DNA of 64,000 nt from Flavobacterium faecale (GCF_003076455.1 NZ_CP020918.1:186001-250000), one strand, 5' to 3'; positions 34,795 through 43,658 are shown, counted from the stretch's first letter. Numbers and translations are program-made. Notes: generated from the sequence alone by a model not told the origin.

Positions 34795-37197
34795 ATGGAC
34801 ACGGCAACTACACCAGCCGTGCCAAAAACCTATATTGCTGAATGGATTAAGTTAGATTTTTTCAATAATTCTAATTTAAAAACCGATATACAAAATCGTA
34901 TTTCGAATAATATCGAAGTTGAATTTATTACCTCTTTACAGGATATGAAAGGCGATAATAAAGACAACTTTGGTATTCCATTTTCAGACATTACACTTTT
35001 GGCAATGGCTTACTTTTATTCTGAGATATTCACGGATAAAATAAAAGATGAATATTACACGCTAGAAATGGTGAAAGGTTTTTTTGATGCAAATAACTTT
35101 ACACCATACACCGCAATTCACGAAATAGATGTAGTTTTTGTTTCAATGAAAGACGCACCTTATTTTAAACATTGCTGGTTAATTATACAAAGTGCATGGT
35201 TCTTTAATTCGTCGTATTTTGGACACCACCAGCATATTGACTACGTGAACCACTACATAAGCACAGGCGAAAAGCTACTAATTGAGAACTATAATTTTGA
35301 TCGAAATTATTTAGAAAAAAAATATGGTGACATTGACAGCAGAAAAAGCAAACGCATTCCAATAAATGGATTCACACTAGTAAACCAATGGTATTATGGA
35401 ATATTATTTTTAATATGTAGTGAACTAAAGCTTTCAACAAAACATTTTGTTATATCAACAAAACATGATAGAATTTACAATCCTTTAGTTAAAACTTCCC
35501 GACAATTGAGAATGTTAGCACCATTTAAAATTATCGAATGTGATATTAAAAGCGCCTTCCCTACTTTCTTAGACATAGAAGCTGGAGCAACCTTAAAAGA
35601 CCATGTTTATAACAATCTTATGAAAGCTAAAAAAATAACGAGAGGAGAAGCAAAAATTTTATTTAACAGCGTTTGTAATAGTGGAAAATACAAAAGCATA
35701 AAAGAAACAACCGCTTTTTTTATGGATTGCGGTTATACACCTGAACAATGTAAAATACTTATATCATTGACACATGACAGTAACAGAAAATTTATTTTTG
35801 CTATGACAGAATACGAATCATTGGCAATTAACAATTTTGCAACAATGAATGATTTAAAACATGGTGCAAGGCTTCACGATGCGATTATATTTATAGATGA
35901 TAAAAACAGACCTCAAATATTACAAGTTCCACCAAATTGTGACTTTGGAATTAAAGAACTAAACCGCCCAATTCTAAAAGAATATTTTAAAGTAAGTAAT
36001 AAAAGATTAAATTTTGCTTACATCAATTCTATTCCTAGAGGTTTAAATTTGATTAGCAAACTTGATTTTGCAAAACCTGAAGTAAAAGGAATTTCTAACG
36101 GTTTTAAGTTCTACAAATCAAAGTTTGAATACATAAGCGCAAGCTTTAATTTAAATGAATATAATATTGATTACTACCAATTTATAGGCAAGTGTACTAT
36201 TATGTTTAATACTTTGCTAGCTCTCAATAATAGCAGTTACTTAAACCCTGTTCATAGATTTTTGATACTACGCCATATTAGACAACATTCAAATTATATT
36301 TTTAATGTCCGTGCCTTACAATCAAAATTTAAAGCCATAAATCCTTCTTTGATAATATCAAAAAGTAGAGATTATGATATAACTGAAAACATGACTTTTA
36401 AAAAGAAAATTGACTTTCTCAATGCTATGAATGAAGCAAAAAAGCTAGTAACAATTAATTGCAATTATTTAGAATTATTTGATTTGATGCTAGAGCGATT
36501 AACCAACAATGATTTTTCATACATTGATAATACAGTATTTACAGGGCATAAAAAAAACAATTTATTGAGCTATGCAATAGTAAGAACATTTAATATTTTA
36601 TGCACAGGAAGAAGCAGAACCAAACGAAAAACAGTTAAGAGTGAACCTCTTTATTTAGCACCTATAAAGAGACTCACTCTAAAGTCAATATCGTTAAAAA
36701 AACAACAGCAAAACGCTTTTATAAAGAAAGGAATTGCAAAATATGAAAAAGAGTTAATAGCCTTGAATAAGTTAGTTTGTAACCGAGAGAAAGCAAAACA
36801 TTTATTTATAATTCTTTGCGATGTTGCTGGACAAAATACTGATTTAAATATCAAAAAGGATGCACAAATAATCACAGAATTAAAAATTGATTTATTGCGG
36901 TTAATTGACAAAACAGAATATTTGGATTGTAGCGCTGGAGAAATCGAATTTGATTCAAGATACAAATTCATTAAACCGAAAGAAATTCCAGTAATTTCAG
37001 ATATAGAAAATATATTTGAAACTGATTTAAGCAACAGTATTTTTAATCAAATAGACATAGAAGAAGCAAACGATAGAGGGGAAACGTTCTTTAATGAATA
37101 TTTAAAATTTCACGGATTAGAGAAGGTTTGTAAGACAGCTATATTAAGCGAAAAGCCAATAGAAAAATATAAACTTCCTGAAATTAATTTTGATTAA
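34795..37197 (+). CDS. Large element protein with polymerase-like palm motifs
   Basis: 800 residues with no signal peptide or membrane helix. Three ordered motifs recall family A DNA polymerases. Motif A-like: IIECDIKSAFPTF with Asp250. O-helix-like: RGEAKILFNSVCNSG with Arg283 and Lys287 in the R-xxx-K spacing of Pol I and Asn291 nearby. Motif C-like: ARLHDAIIFIDD with His361-Asp362. Spacing between motifs is shorter than in E. coli Pol I. No exonuclease or primase motifs were seen; about 240 residues precede the motifs and 430 follow. It may replicate the excised element. The assignment is an inference and could be wrong; the alternative is a replication initiator of unknown fold. Confidence 0.6.
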   Translation: MDTATTPAVPKTYIAEWIKLDFFNNSNLKTDIQNRISNNIEVEFITSLQDMKGDNKDNFGIPFSDITLLAMAYFYSEIFTDKIKDEYYTLEMVKGFFDANNFTPYTAIHEIDVVFVSMKDAPYFKHCWLIIQSAWFFNSSYFGHHQHIDYVNHYISTGEKLLIENYNFDRNYLEKKYGDIDSRKSKRIPINGFTLVNQWYYGILFLICSELKLSTKHFVISTKHDRIYNPLVKTSRQLRMLAPFKIIECDIKSAFPTFLDIEAGATLKDHVYNNLMKAKKITRGEAKILFNSVCNSGKYKSIKETTAFFMDCGYTPEQCKILISLTHDSNRKFIFAMTEYESLAINNFATMNDLKHGARLHDAIIFIDDKNRPQILQVPPNCDFGIKELNRPILKEYFKVSNKRLNFAYINSIPRGLNLISKLDFAKPEVKGISNGFKFYKSKFEYISASFNLNEYNIDYYQFIGKCTIMFNTLLALNNSSYLNPVHRFLILRHIRQHSNYIFNVRALQSKFKAINPSLIISKSRDYDITENMTFKKKIDFLNAMNEAKKLVTINCNYLELFDLMLERLTNNDFSYIDNTVFTGHKKNNLLSYAIVRTFNILCTGRSRTKRKTVKSEPLYLAPIKRLTLKSISLKKQQQNAFIKKGIAKYEKELIALNKLVCNREKAKHLFIILCDVAGQNTDLNIKKDAQIITELKIDLLRLIDKTEYLDCSAGEIEFDSRYKFIKPKEIPVISDIENIFETDLSNSIFNQIDIEEANDRGETFFNEYLKFHGLEKVCKTAILSEKPIEKYKLPEINFD

Positions 37198-37245
37198 TTT
37201 ACCCATAAGTACGGAAAGCCGTAAAATAGATTTAAAAGGTTTACT

Positions 37246-37253
37246 TACATTTG
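37246..37253 (+). promoter_or_regulatory. -7 box for the DUF4468 gene (TACATTTG)
   Basis: Perfect TAnnTTTG 24 bp before the ATG, so this cargo gene has its own promoter. Confidence 0.6.
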
Positions 37254-37277
37254 AAAAAAATTTAAAACTAAAAAATT

Positions 37278-37844
37278 ATGAAAAAAGTATTAATGCTATT
37301 CCTTTTATTGATTACTGGATTAATAACTGCACAGGAAACAGAATTTAAATTTACAAAAGATGGATTTACAGATTATGTTGTAGGGACTATTCCAAATAAA
37401 ACTGCAAATGAATTGTATAAAAAAGCACTAGATTGGGTTTCTGTAACTTATAACAATCCTAAAGAAGTAATTAAAGCACAAATTGAAAATGACTACATAA
37501 GGATTGAAGGTAGTGAATCAAATATGCTTTGTATTAAAACACTTGGAATGATGAACTGCAGTAATGGAAGATACCAAATTGAAATATCATTTAAAGACGG
37601 TAAATATAAGTTTGATGTAATAAAACTTGAACAGTATCTTAAACCATCACAATATTCAGTTATAAGTGGCTGGACTGAAGTAGGAATAGGACTTACCAAC
37701 CCCTATTATAAAGAAAACGGTGACTTAAGAAGTATTTATAAATTATACCCTGAGGCAATTGAAACTAAATTTAATAATTTAAACACATCATTAAATGAAT
37801 TTTTAAAAAGTGATAATATTCCAAGTAAAAAAAGTGAATGGTAA
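37278..37844 (+). CDS. Secreted DUF4468-type protein
   Basis: 188 residues with a signal peptide (MKKVLMLFLLLITGLITAQ). The mature part has the DUF4468 look, a TBP-like alpha/beta fold: FTKDGFTDYVVGTIPNKTANELYKKALDWV, read in parts, then SFKDGKYKFDVIKLEQY. Proteins of this family are common in Bacteroidetes and their role is unknown. Here it is probable cargo of the element. Confidence 0.78.
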   Translation: MKKVLMLFLLLITGLITAQETEFKFTKDGFTDYVVGTIPNKTANELYKKALDWVSVTYNNPKEVIKAQIENDYIRIEGSESNMLCIKTLGMMNCSNGRYQIEISFKDGKYKFDVIKLEQYLKPSQYSVISGWTEVGIGLTNPYYKENGDLRSIYKLYPEAIETKFNNLNTSLNEFLKSDNIPSKKSEW

Positions 37845-37865
37845 AATTCAATCAAAATAAACAAG

Positions 37866-37895
37866 AAAGGCGCACCATAACGGAGCGCCTTTTTT
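37866..37895 (+). terminator. Rho-independent terminator
   Basis: 8-bp GC-rich stem AAAGGCGC / GCGCCTTT with an 11-nt loop and T run. Confidence 0.8.
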
Positions 37896-38034
37896 GTTTG
37901 TTCAATAGTTCACACAGGCATTGCATAAAACCAAAACAAATATAACTAAAAACAATTGATTTTTAATAATTAATAGTTTATTTTTATAGTTCAGTATTCC
38001 TTAATAATTTAGGTTTCACAGAAAAGACAATACT

Positions 38035-38616
38035 ATGCCAAGACCAGCAAATTACAATAAAAAAGTTGATGATTGTTTGACAATAAGCACGACCAAATTA
38101 AAAGAATGGGAATATTTAAAAAGAGGCTCTAAGGCGGGCATTATTAGCTGGAGCAGAAACGGAGATACACATTCTAAAATAAATATCGAAGTTAATTTCT
38201 TAGAATTTGAAAAACACATTATCTTAAATTATAATGTAAATGGAGAACCCAAAAACTACAAAATAAAAATTATCGAAGTTCCTTCAAATTTAGGTAAAGG
38301 ATATTTATACTATTTTAAATGCCCAATAACACATAAACTTTGCAGAAAGCTATATTTAGATAGTGGAATGTTTTTGCACCGTACAGCGTTTAATATGATA
38401 TACGCAAAGCAAACGGAATCTAAGAAGTGGAGAAGCTTAACAGCCGTATTTGATAAAGCCTTTGTTCCTGATGCAGTCTACCAACAACGATACAAAAAAT
38501 ACTTTAAAACACATTATAACGGAATACCAACCAAAAGGTATTTAAAATTAGAACAACGGATAAGAACGGCAGATAATTACCCAGCAGGAACAATTGAAAG
38601 ATTAATGATGATGTAA
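38035..38616 (+). CDS. Element protein of unknown function
   Basis: 193 residues, basic, soluble. It contains FKCPITHKLCRKLYL, with two Cys and a His that could bind metal, and YAKQTESKKWRSL followed by a basic C-terminus (PTKRYLKLEQRIRTADNYP). The composition suggests nucleic-acid binding. No family was recognised. It is a single gene between two terminators, with its own upstream region. Confidence 0.68.
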   Translation: MPRPANYNKKVDDCLTISTTKLKEWEYLKRGSKAGIISWSRNGDTHSKINIEVNFLEFEKHIILNYNVNGEPKNYKIKIIEVPSNLGKGYLYYFKCPITHKLCRKLYLDSGMFLHRTAFNMIYAKQTESKKWRSLTAVFDKAFVPDAVYQQRYKKYFKTHYNGIPTKRYLKLEQRIRTADNYPAGTIERLMMM

Positions 38617-38635
38617 TAAAGGCTTCATTTAACTA

Positions 38636-38861
38636 TCAAAGCTTAATCCTATTGAGATACTTATCTAATAATTCACCTTGTTTAAAATGTTTTTTATAAA
38701 GTATTTTATTTGTTTTAGTATCGTAATAAACCTCTACAAAAAATTCATTAACAGCAAATAGATTTGCAACTGTAAATTCATTAAAATACTGGTCAACTAA
38801 TATTCCAAACGGTATCGTATTGTTGAATTTCTGTAAACTGACAAAATTCGTAAAGTTTCAT
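38636..38861 (-). pseudogene. Frameshifted small cytoplasmic protein gene
   Basis: The ATG at 38861 opens MKLYEFCQFTEIQQYDTVW and soon stops. The +1 frame continues FGILVDQYFNEFTVANLF ... FFVEVYYDTKTNKILYKK ... LDKYLNRIKL and stops at 38636. The total of 226 nt is one more than a multiple of three, so one inserted base near 38812 explains the break. MKLYEF..VEVYY small proteins occur in Bacteroidota accessory regions; the function is unknown. Confidence 0.65.
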
Positions 38862-39015
38862 TTATACAGATGTATTTTTTTTTTATATTTTTTCGTGCCT
38901 CTTTCCAACTATCATTATGATATTTATCACTGGGATGGCTTTGGAATTTATCCCAAACCAATTTTGCTACTAAAGCAAATACAACTACACTAATAAATGT
39001 ATCAAATATCCCCAT
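38797..39015 (-). CDS. Small membrane protein, 3' end uncertain
   Basis: 72 codons, MGIFDTFISVVVFALVAKLVWD and onward: one N-terminal membrane helix and a charged tail. The frame runs through a ten-A tract (about 38878-38887) into the next gene. One base fewer in that tract would make it stop at a TAA immediately before the ATG at 38861. The present C-terminus is therefore probably an artefact of slippage or sequencing. Function unknown. Confidence 0.45.
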   Translation of the reverse strand: MGIFDTFISVVVFALVAKLVWDKFQSHPSDKYHNDSWKEARKNIKKKYICINETLRILSVYRNSTIRYRLEY

Positions 39016-39194
39016 ATTTTACAAGAGTTAAAAAGTTGCATGTATAAATCAAATGTAAGAAATTATAAAAAAGGCCATAACTTGATTAATCAATTTTTTT
39101 CAAGAAATATTAAAACCTAATCGAGTGTATCAACTAATTTAAAAAATTAAAACAATACGCGCACGCGCGAGGCGTAAAACTTAATGAAATAAAA

Positions 39195-39223
39195 AAAACG
39201 GTAGCCTGCACAACTACCGTTTT
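39195..39223. terminator. Hairpin near the right end of the element
   Basis: 10-bp stem AAAACGGTAG / CTACCGTTTT with a 9-nt loop. It could insulate the element from the tRNA side. Confidence 0.65.
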
Positions 39224-39292
39224 AACTATTGTATAAAAATTGATTTAGAAAACACATAAAAACTATACTACATAAGGCATTTTTCAATCTAT

Positions 39293-39312
39293 GTGTAGCA
39301 AATGCGTAGCAA
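39293..39312 (+). promoter_or_regulatory. Putative integrase arm-type sites, right end
   Basis: GTGTAGCAA (39293) and GCGTAGCAA (39304), spaced by 11 bp and in the same orientation as the left-end set, 34 bp before the att repeat. Confidence 0.68.
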
Positions 39313-39345
39313 AATCTACGTTAAGCCTATTAAATAGGCACTTTT

Positions 39346-39361
39346 TGTGGCCGCGACAGGG
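39346..39361 (+). repeat. attR: 16-bp repeat within tRNA-Arg 3' end
   Basis: TGTGGCCGCGACAGGG; covers the acceptor 3' strand and the start of the T stem of the intact tRNA gene. Confidence 0.88.
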
Positions 39362-39421
39362 TTCGAACCTGCAACCCTCAGAGTCGAAATCTGATATTCT
39401 ATCCAGTTGAACTACACAGCC
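39348..39421 (-). tRNA. tRNA-Arg (anticodon TCG)
   Basis: On the minus strand a 74-nt cloverleaf can be drawn: acceptor GGCTGTG with CGCGGCC (with G-U pairs) and discriminator A, D arm with GTTCAACTGGATAGAAT, anticodon stem TCAGA/TCTGA with loop TTTCGAC giving TCG, and T arm GCAGG TTCGAAC CCTGT. CCA is not encoded. The gene is intact because the integrated element supplied an identical 3' end. Confidence 0.93.
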
Positions 39422-39501
39422 TTTACCATTGCAAATTTTAGATCAACGATTTTAGATTAAAAAATCTTAGCACCCTTACTCTAATTTAAGCAATTTATAT
39501 T

Positions 39502-39951
39502 TTAAACCAAAAGCTTCTTCACAATGGAAGAGATCGTCTTTCCTTCAGCAGTTCCTCCTAGTTGTGCAGATGCTAATCCCATTACTTTTCCCATAGAAGC
39601 GATTCCTGATGCTCCAGAGTCTGCGATGATTTTTGCGATGATTGTTTCAACTTCTTCTTCACTCAATTGTGCTGGTAAGAATTTTTCAATTACAGCTACT
39701 TGCGCCAATTCTGGTTCAGCAAGGTCTGGACGGTTTTGTTCTGTATAGATTCTTGCGCTTTCTTTTCTTGTTTTTACCAAACGTTGTAGCAATTTCACCT
39801 CTTCGTCTTCTGAAATTTCTTCTTTGGTACCTGTAGCGGTTTGCGCTAACAGTAATTCAGATTTGATGGCTCTTAATGCTTCTAATGCTACTGTATCTTT
39901 GGCTTTCATGGCAGTTTTGATATTGTCCATGATGTTTGCTGCTAAACTCAT
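39502..39951 (-). CDS. GatB/YqeY domain-containing protein
   Basis: 149 residues, the size of stand-alone YqeY proteins: IKTAMKAKDTVALEALRAIKSEL, RKESARIYTEQNRPDLAEPELAQ, LPAQLSEEEVE and the glycine-rich end MGKVMGLASAQLGGTAEG. The fold is related to the tail of GatB and may bind tRNA; the function is unproven. It lies downstream of ftsZ across a terminator and a 288-bp gap, so it is not strictly part of the dcw operon. Confidence 0.93.
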   Translation of the reverse strand: MSLAANIMDNIKTAMKAKDTVALEALRAIKSELLLAQTATGTKEEISEDEEVKLLQRLVKTRKESARIYTEQNRPDLAEPELAQVAVIEKFLPAQLSEEEVETIIAKIIADSGASGIASMGKVMGLASAQLGGTAEGKTISSIVKKLLV

Positions 39952-40186
39952 AATTATGATTTTTTATATTTTTTATATTGACTATTATGTACTGAATATT
40001 TATTATGCCCCAGATGGTAGTGAAAAGCATTTTGAGAGAAAATGGATTTTCTATAGGGTTTAAAAAGCGACCGAAGGAAGCTCTTTTAAAGACTAATAAA
40101 AAACCATTTTGCGATAAAATCTTGAAACGAACAGTTGGATTAGGCCCAAATAAACAGTACCAAACTGGCAACGAAGATAAAAAAAA

Positions 40187-40218
40187 TAACCCGAAAATTA
40201 ACTAAAATTTTCGGGTTA
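40187..40218 (-). terminator. Terminator of the dcw operon after ftsZ
   Basis: 13-bp stem TAACCCGAAAATT / AATTTTCGGGTTA. On the minus strand it is followed by a run of T. It lies 22 bp beyond the ftsZ stop. Confidence 0.87.
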
Positions 40219-40239
40219 GCTTTTAATAAACGTTACGTT

Positions 40240-42198
40240 TTAATCTACGTTATCGTGTAAAAACGAATTGTTTGATCGTAACTGTAAATCGTTGTTGCTG
40301 TCTCTCCCCACAGAGGTACGAGAGTTGGCATTATTGATTTGCTGATTCGAAATATCTATCCCTAATCTTTTGTAAGCAGGCTCTTTTTCAAACTCTTCTA
40401 CTTTTGAAACATTGTTATGAAACTTATAGTTGAATTCTTTTAATTTCTTACGTCTTTCGTCTGCTCTCATTCTCAAAGTTTCTTCGATTGTCATCTCCAT
40501 TGGAGAAATATCTTCGAATCTAACTTCTTCTTTTTGAGACAAATCTACTTGCTTCATCGTGATATTTAGTTCAGCTGGAATTTCTTCTACTGCAACTTTA
40601 GCCACTGGTTTTGAAGCCATCAATTCATTTTCGGCATCCATGTATTCTTCTAAAGAATATTTGATGATCCCGTTTTCAGCCACCTCAGTAACGGGTACAA
40701 ATTGTACTGGTTCGTTTACTTTGATTTCGCGTGTTTCTTGAGTCAATTCGAAAACTACATTTTCATCTGCCTCTTTAACCACATCTTTTACTACAGCTTT
40801 TGGTTTTTCTAATGGCAAGTCAAAAGTAAAAACAGCCTGTTCTTGTCTTTCAGTTGCTCTTGGTTGTACCGGTGCTGCAGCTCTTGGTTGTGTGAACGTG
40901 AATTCGATATCCTTTATTGGCGAAACGATTTCAAAAGTAACATCTAGATTTTTAATAAAATCTGACATTTCAACTAAATCATTATTTTCAGCAACTGGAG
41001 TTGGCACAGGTGCAACAAGTACCGGAGCTGGTTTTACTTCGTCATCAATTAAATCAAAAACGATTCTTTTATCTTCTTCTTTAGTAACAGGAACATCTGT
41101 GTTTAAATCAAAACTTGTCAATGTATTTTGAGACAAGTTGTACACACTTTTTTGTTCGTCTTCAAGTGTGTGAATGATCTTTTTTGGCTCCGTATTTACG
41201 ATTCCATTTTGTTGTTCGATATCAAAACCAGTTGCGATGATAGTTACAGCAATGGCATCACCTAGCGTGTCGTCTTCACCAACACCCATTATAATATTGG
41301 CATTGTGACCTGCTTCAGTTTGAATATGGTCATTGATTTCACCAATTTCGTCTAATGTGATTTCATTTGAGCCAGAAACGATGAGCAACAAAACGTTTTT
41401 GGCACCTGTAATTTTATTATCATTCAATAACGGAGAATCCAAAGCTGAAACGATTGCTTCTTTCGCTCTGTTTTCACCTTCAGAAATAGCAGATCCCATG
41501 ATTGCTGTTCCACTGTTTGACAAAACAGTTTTAGCATCACGTAAATCGATATTTTGCGTGTAGTGATGTGTAATTACTTCGGCAATTCCTCTAGAGGCCG
41601 TTGCCAACACTTCGTCTGCTTTGGAGAATCCAGCTTTGAAACCAAGATTACCATATACTTCTCTTAATTTGTTATTGTTGATAACGATAAGAGAATCGAC
41701 TTGTTTACGTAATTTTTCGATACCTAATAAGGCTTGCTCCAAACGCACTTTACCTTCAAAAGTAAATGGCAATGTCACAATTCCCACAGTCAAGATTTCT
41801 CTCTCTTTTGCCAATTGTGCAATTACTGGCGCAGCACCTGTACCGGTACCACCCCCCATACCTGCGGTAATGAAAACCATTTTGGTATTGCGATCCAACA
41901 TCTTCTCGATGTCTGCAATACTTTCAATAGCTGATTGTTGTCCTACATCTGGATTTGCTCCAGCTCCCAAACCTTCGGTAAGGTTTACCCCTAACTGAAT
42001 TTTGTTTGGCACTGAACTGTTTTGTAATGCCTGTGAATCGGTATTACAAACGATAAAATCCACTCCCTTAATTCCTTGTTGGAACATGTGATTGATAGCG
42101 TTGCTACCTCCACCACCTACACCAATTACTTTTATGACATTTGATTGATTTTTTGGTAAATCAAATGAAATACTTCCAAATTCTGAGTTGCTCATCAT
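40240..42198 (-). CDS. ftsZ: Cell division protein FtsZ
   Basis: 652 residues, longer than the 380-400 of typical FtsZ. The tubulin-like GTPase occupies about residues 20-330, with GGGGSNAINHM, the T4 loop GMGGGTGTGAAP, NNNKLREVYGN and the T7 region. The next 300 residues are an acidic, Pro/Val-rich linker (ending near EEVRFEDISPMEMTIEE) and a C-terminal part DERRKKLKEFNYKFHN. Long tails are normal in Flavobacteria. It polymerises into the division ring. Last gene of the dcw cluster, 58 bp after ftsA. Confidence 0.97.
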   Translation of the reverse strand: MMSNSEFGSISFDLPKNQSNVIKVIGVGGGGSNAINHMFQQGIKGVDFIVCNTDSQALQNSSVPNKIQLGVNLTEGLGAGANPDVGQQSAIESIADIEKMLDRNTKMVFITAGMGGGTGTGAAPVIAQLAKEREILTVGIVTLPFTFEGKVRLEQALLGIEKLRKQVDSLIVINNNKLREVYGNLGFKAGFSKADEVLATASRGIAEVITHHYTQNIDLRDAKTVLSNSGTAIMGSAISEGENRAKEAIVSALDSPLLNDNKITGAKNVLLLIVSGSNEITLDEIGEINDHIQTEAGHNANIIMGVGEDDTLGDAIAVTIIATGFDIEQQNGIVNTEPKKIIHTLEDEQKSVYNLSQNTLTSFDLNTDVPVTKEEDKRIVFDLIDDEVKPAPVLVAPVPTPVAENNDLVEMSDFIKNLDVTFEIVSPIKDIEFTFTQPRAAAPVQPRATERQEQAVFTFDLPLEKPKAVVKDVVKEADENVVFELTQETREIKVNEPVQFVPVTEVAENGIIKYSLEEYMDAENELMASKPVAKVAVEEIPAELNITMKQVDLSQKEEVRFEDISPMEMTIEETLRMRADERRKKLKEFNYKFHNNVSKVEEFEKEPAYKRLGIDISNQQINNANSRTSVGRDSNNDLQLRSNNSFLHDNVD

Positions 42199-42256
42199 TT
42201 TATTTGGTTTTTGATATTTATAACTATTATTGCTTTATTCTATTTTGGGCAAAGCC

Positions 42257-43651
42257 CTATTCTGCGTTGTCCAAAAAGTCTTTGATTTTGTCAACATATT
42301 TATCAAAAAATGATCTTTTGATTTTATCTCCTGTTGACTCGTCAGCTTTAGCTTTTGGAGCTACTCGTTGTTCTACTACTTCTTCTGGTCTTTCATATTC
42401 CTGAACAGCTACCGGAGCTACTTGTTCACGAAAAAAGGTTGGTCTTGCTGGAGGCGCCACTAACTCTTCCATGCGAACCGCACTTTGCGTTTTGTTCTCA
42501 ATGCTATTCATCACCAATCCTACTGCGGTTGCATATAAAGGACTAGAAAACTCTTCGTCTGAATCACCTGCCAAATGCTCGTTTGGATATCCAATTCTAG
42601 TATCCATTCCGGTGATGTATTCTACCAACTGTTTGATGTGTTTGAGTTGTGCTCCTCCACCAGTAAGTACAATTCCGGCAATTAACTTTTTGCGAGGATC
42701 CTCATGACCGTATGCTTTCACTTCATTAAAAACCTGCTCTATAATCTCCACTACTCTTGCATGGATAATTTTCGAAAGATTTTTCAACGAAATCTCTTTT
42801 GGTTCTCTACCTCTTAAACCTGGAATAGAAACGATTTCGTTATCTCTATTTTCACCTGGCCAAGCCGATCCAAATTTTACTTTCAGTAATTCTGCTTGTT
42901 TTTCGATAATCGAACAACCCTCTTTAATATCATCTGAAATCACATTACCTCCAAACGGAATTACTGCTGTATGACGAATGATTCCATCTTTAAAAATGGC
43001 TAAATCTGTTGTTCCACCACCGATATCGATAAGTGCTACACCTGCTTCTTTTTCTTCTTGACTTAAAACCGCATCTGACGACGCCAATGGCTCTAAGGTT
43101 AATCCAGACAACTCGATACCCGAACTTTGAATACAACGCCCTACGTTACGTATAGACGATGCTTGCCCAACTACCACGTGAAAACTAGATTCTAGTCTCC
43201 CACCATACATCCCGATTGGTTCTTTTATTTCCGATTGACCATCAATTTTAAATTCTTGAGGCAATACGTGAATAATTTCTTCACCAGGCAACATGGCTAA
43301 TTTATTGACTTGATCAATCAACATTTGTATATCGTCATTACCAATCACTTCTTCAGGATTGTTTCTGCTGATATAATCCGTATGCTGAATGCTTCGTATG
43401 TGTTGTCCGGCAATACCAACAACTACATCTTTTATTTTATACCCTGAATTGGTTTCAGCTTCTAGTACTGCTTGTTGAATAGATTGTATCGTTTGTGTAA
43501 TATTATTTACTACACCACGAGCTACACCTAAACTTTTAGATTTCCCTACTCCTAAAATCTCGAGTTTTCCATACTCGTTCTTTTTACCAATCATGGCAAC
43601 AATCTTGGTCGTCCCAATATCAAGACCTACTGCAATGTTCTCTTTTTCCAT
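42257..43651 (-). CDS. ftsA: Cell division protein FtsA
   Basis: 464 residues, actin-like ATPase that tethers FtsZ to the membrane. N-terminal phosphate-binding GLDIGTTKIVAMIG, SHS2-domain region (IDQVNKLAMLPGEEIIHVLPQEF, read in parts), phosphate loop LIDIGGGTTDLAIF and adenosine motif GIVLTGGGAQLKHI. The C-terminus FFDKYVDKIKDFLDN is a likely amphipathic membrane-targeting helix. Starts 7 bp after ftsQ. Confidence 0.97.
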   Translation of the reverse strand: MEKENIAVGLDIGTTKIVAMIGKKNEYGKLEILGVGKSKSLGVARGVVNNITQTIQSIQQAVLEAETNSGYKIKDVVVGIAGQHIRSIQHTDYISRNNPEEVIGNDDIQMLIDQVNKLAMLPGEEIIHVLPQEFKIDGQSEIKEPIGMYGGRLESSFHVVVGQASSIRNVGRCIQSSGIELSGLTLEPLASSDAVLSQEEKEAGVALIDIGGGTTDLAIFKDGIIRHTAVIPFGGNVISDDIKEGCSIIEKQAELLKVKFGSAWPGENRDNEIVSIPGLRGREPKEISLKNLSKIIHARVVEIIEQVFNEVKAYGHEDPRKKLIAGIVLTGGGAQLKHIKQLVEYITGMDTRIGYPNEHLAGDSDEEFSSPLYATAVGLVMNSIENKTQSAVRMEELVAPPARPTFFREQVAPVAVQEYERPEEVVEQRVAPKAKADESTGDKIKRSFFDKYVDKIKDFLDNAE

Positions 43652-43658
43652 TAATCTA

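Larger units (their letters stand above)
39016..39347. other. Right end of the element, non-coding
   Basis: 330 bp without a supported gene. It contains a terminator-like hairpin at 39195-39223, two 11-bp-phased arm-type repeats at 39293-39312 and the right att repeat. Confidence 0.6.
31833..39361 (+). mobile_element. Integrative element in tRNA-Arg(TCG) 3' end, about 7.5 kb
   Basis: A perfect 16-bp direct repeat TGTGGCCGCGACAGGG bounds the region. The right copy is the 3' end of an intact tRNA-Arg gene, the left copy a stray tRNA fragment. The integrase gene lies 185 bp inside the left end. Other contents: a 247-residue protein, excisionase-like HTH, a small winged-helix-like protein, an 800-residue polymerase-like protein, a DUF4468 protein, a 193-residue unknown and a decayed gene pair. 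No relaxase, type IV secretion or phage structural gene was recognised, so transfer would need a helper. Confidence 0.88.

Noticed and set aside
40005..40205. 66-codon plus-strand frame between the YqeY-like gene and ftsZ
   Set aside because: It runs into the ftsZ terminator, and the opposite strand has an equally long frame; neither shows a domain.
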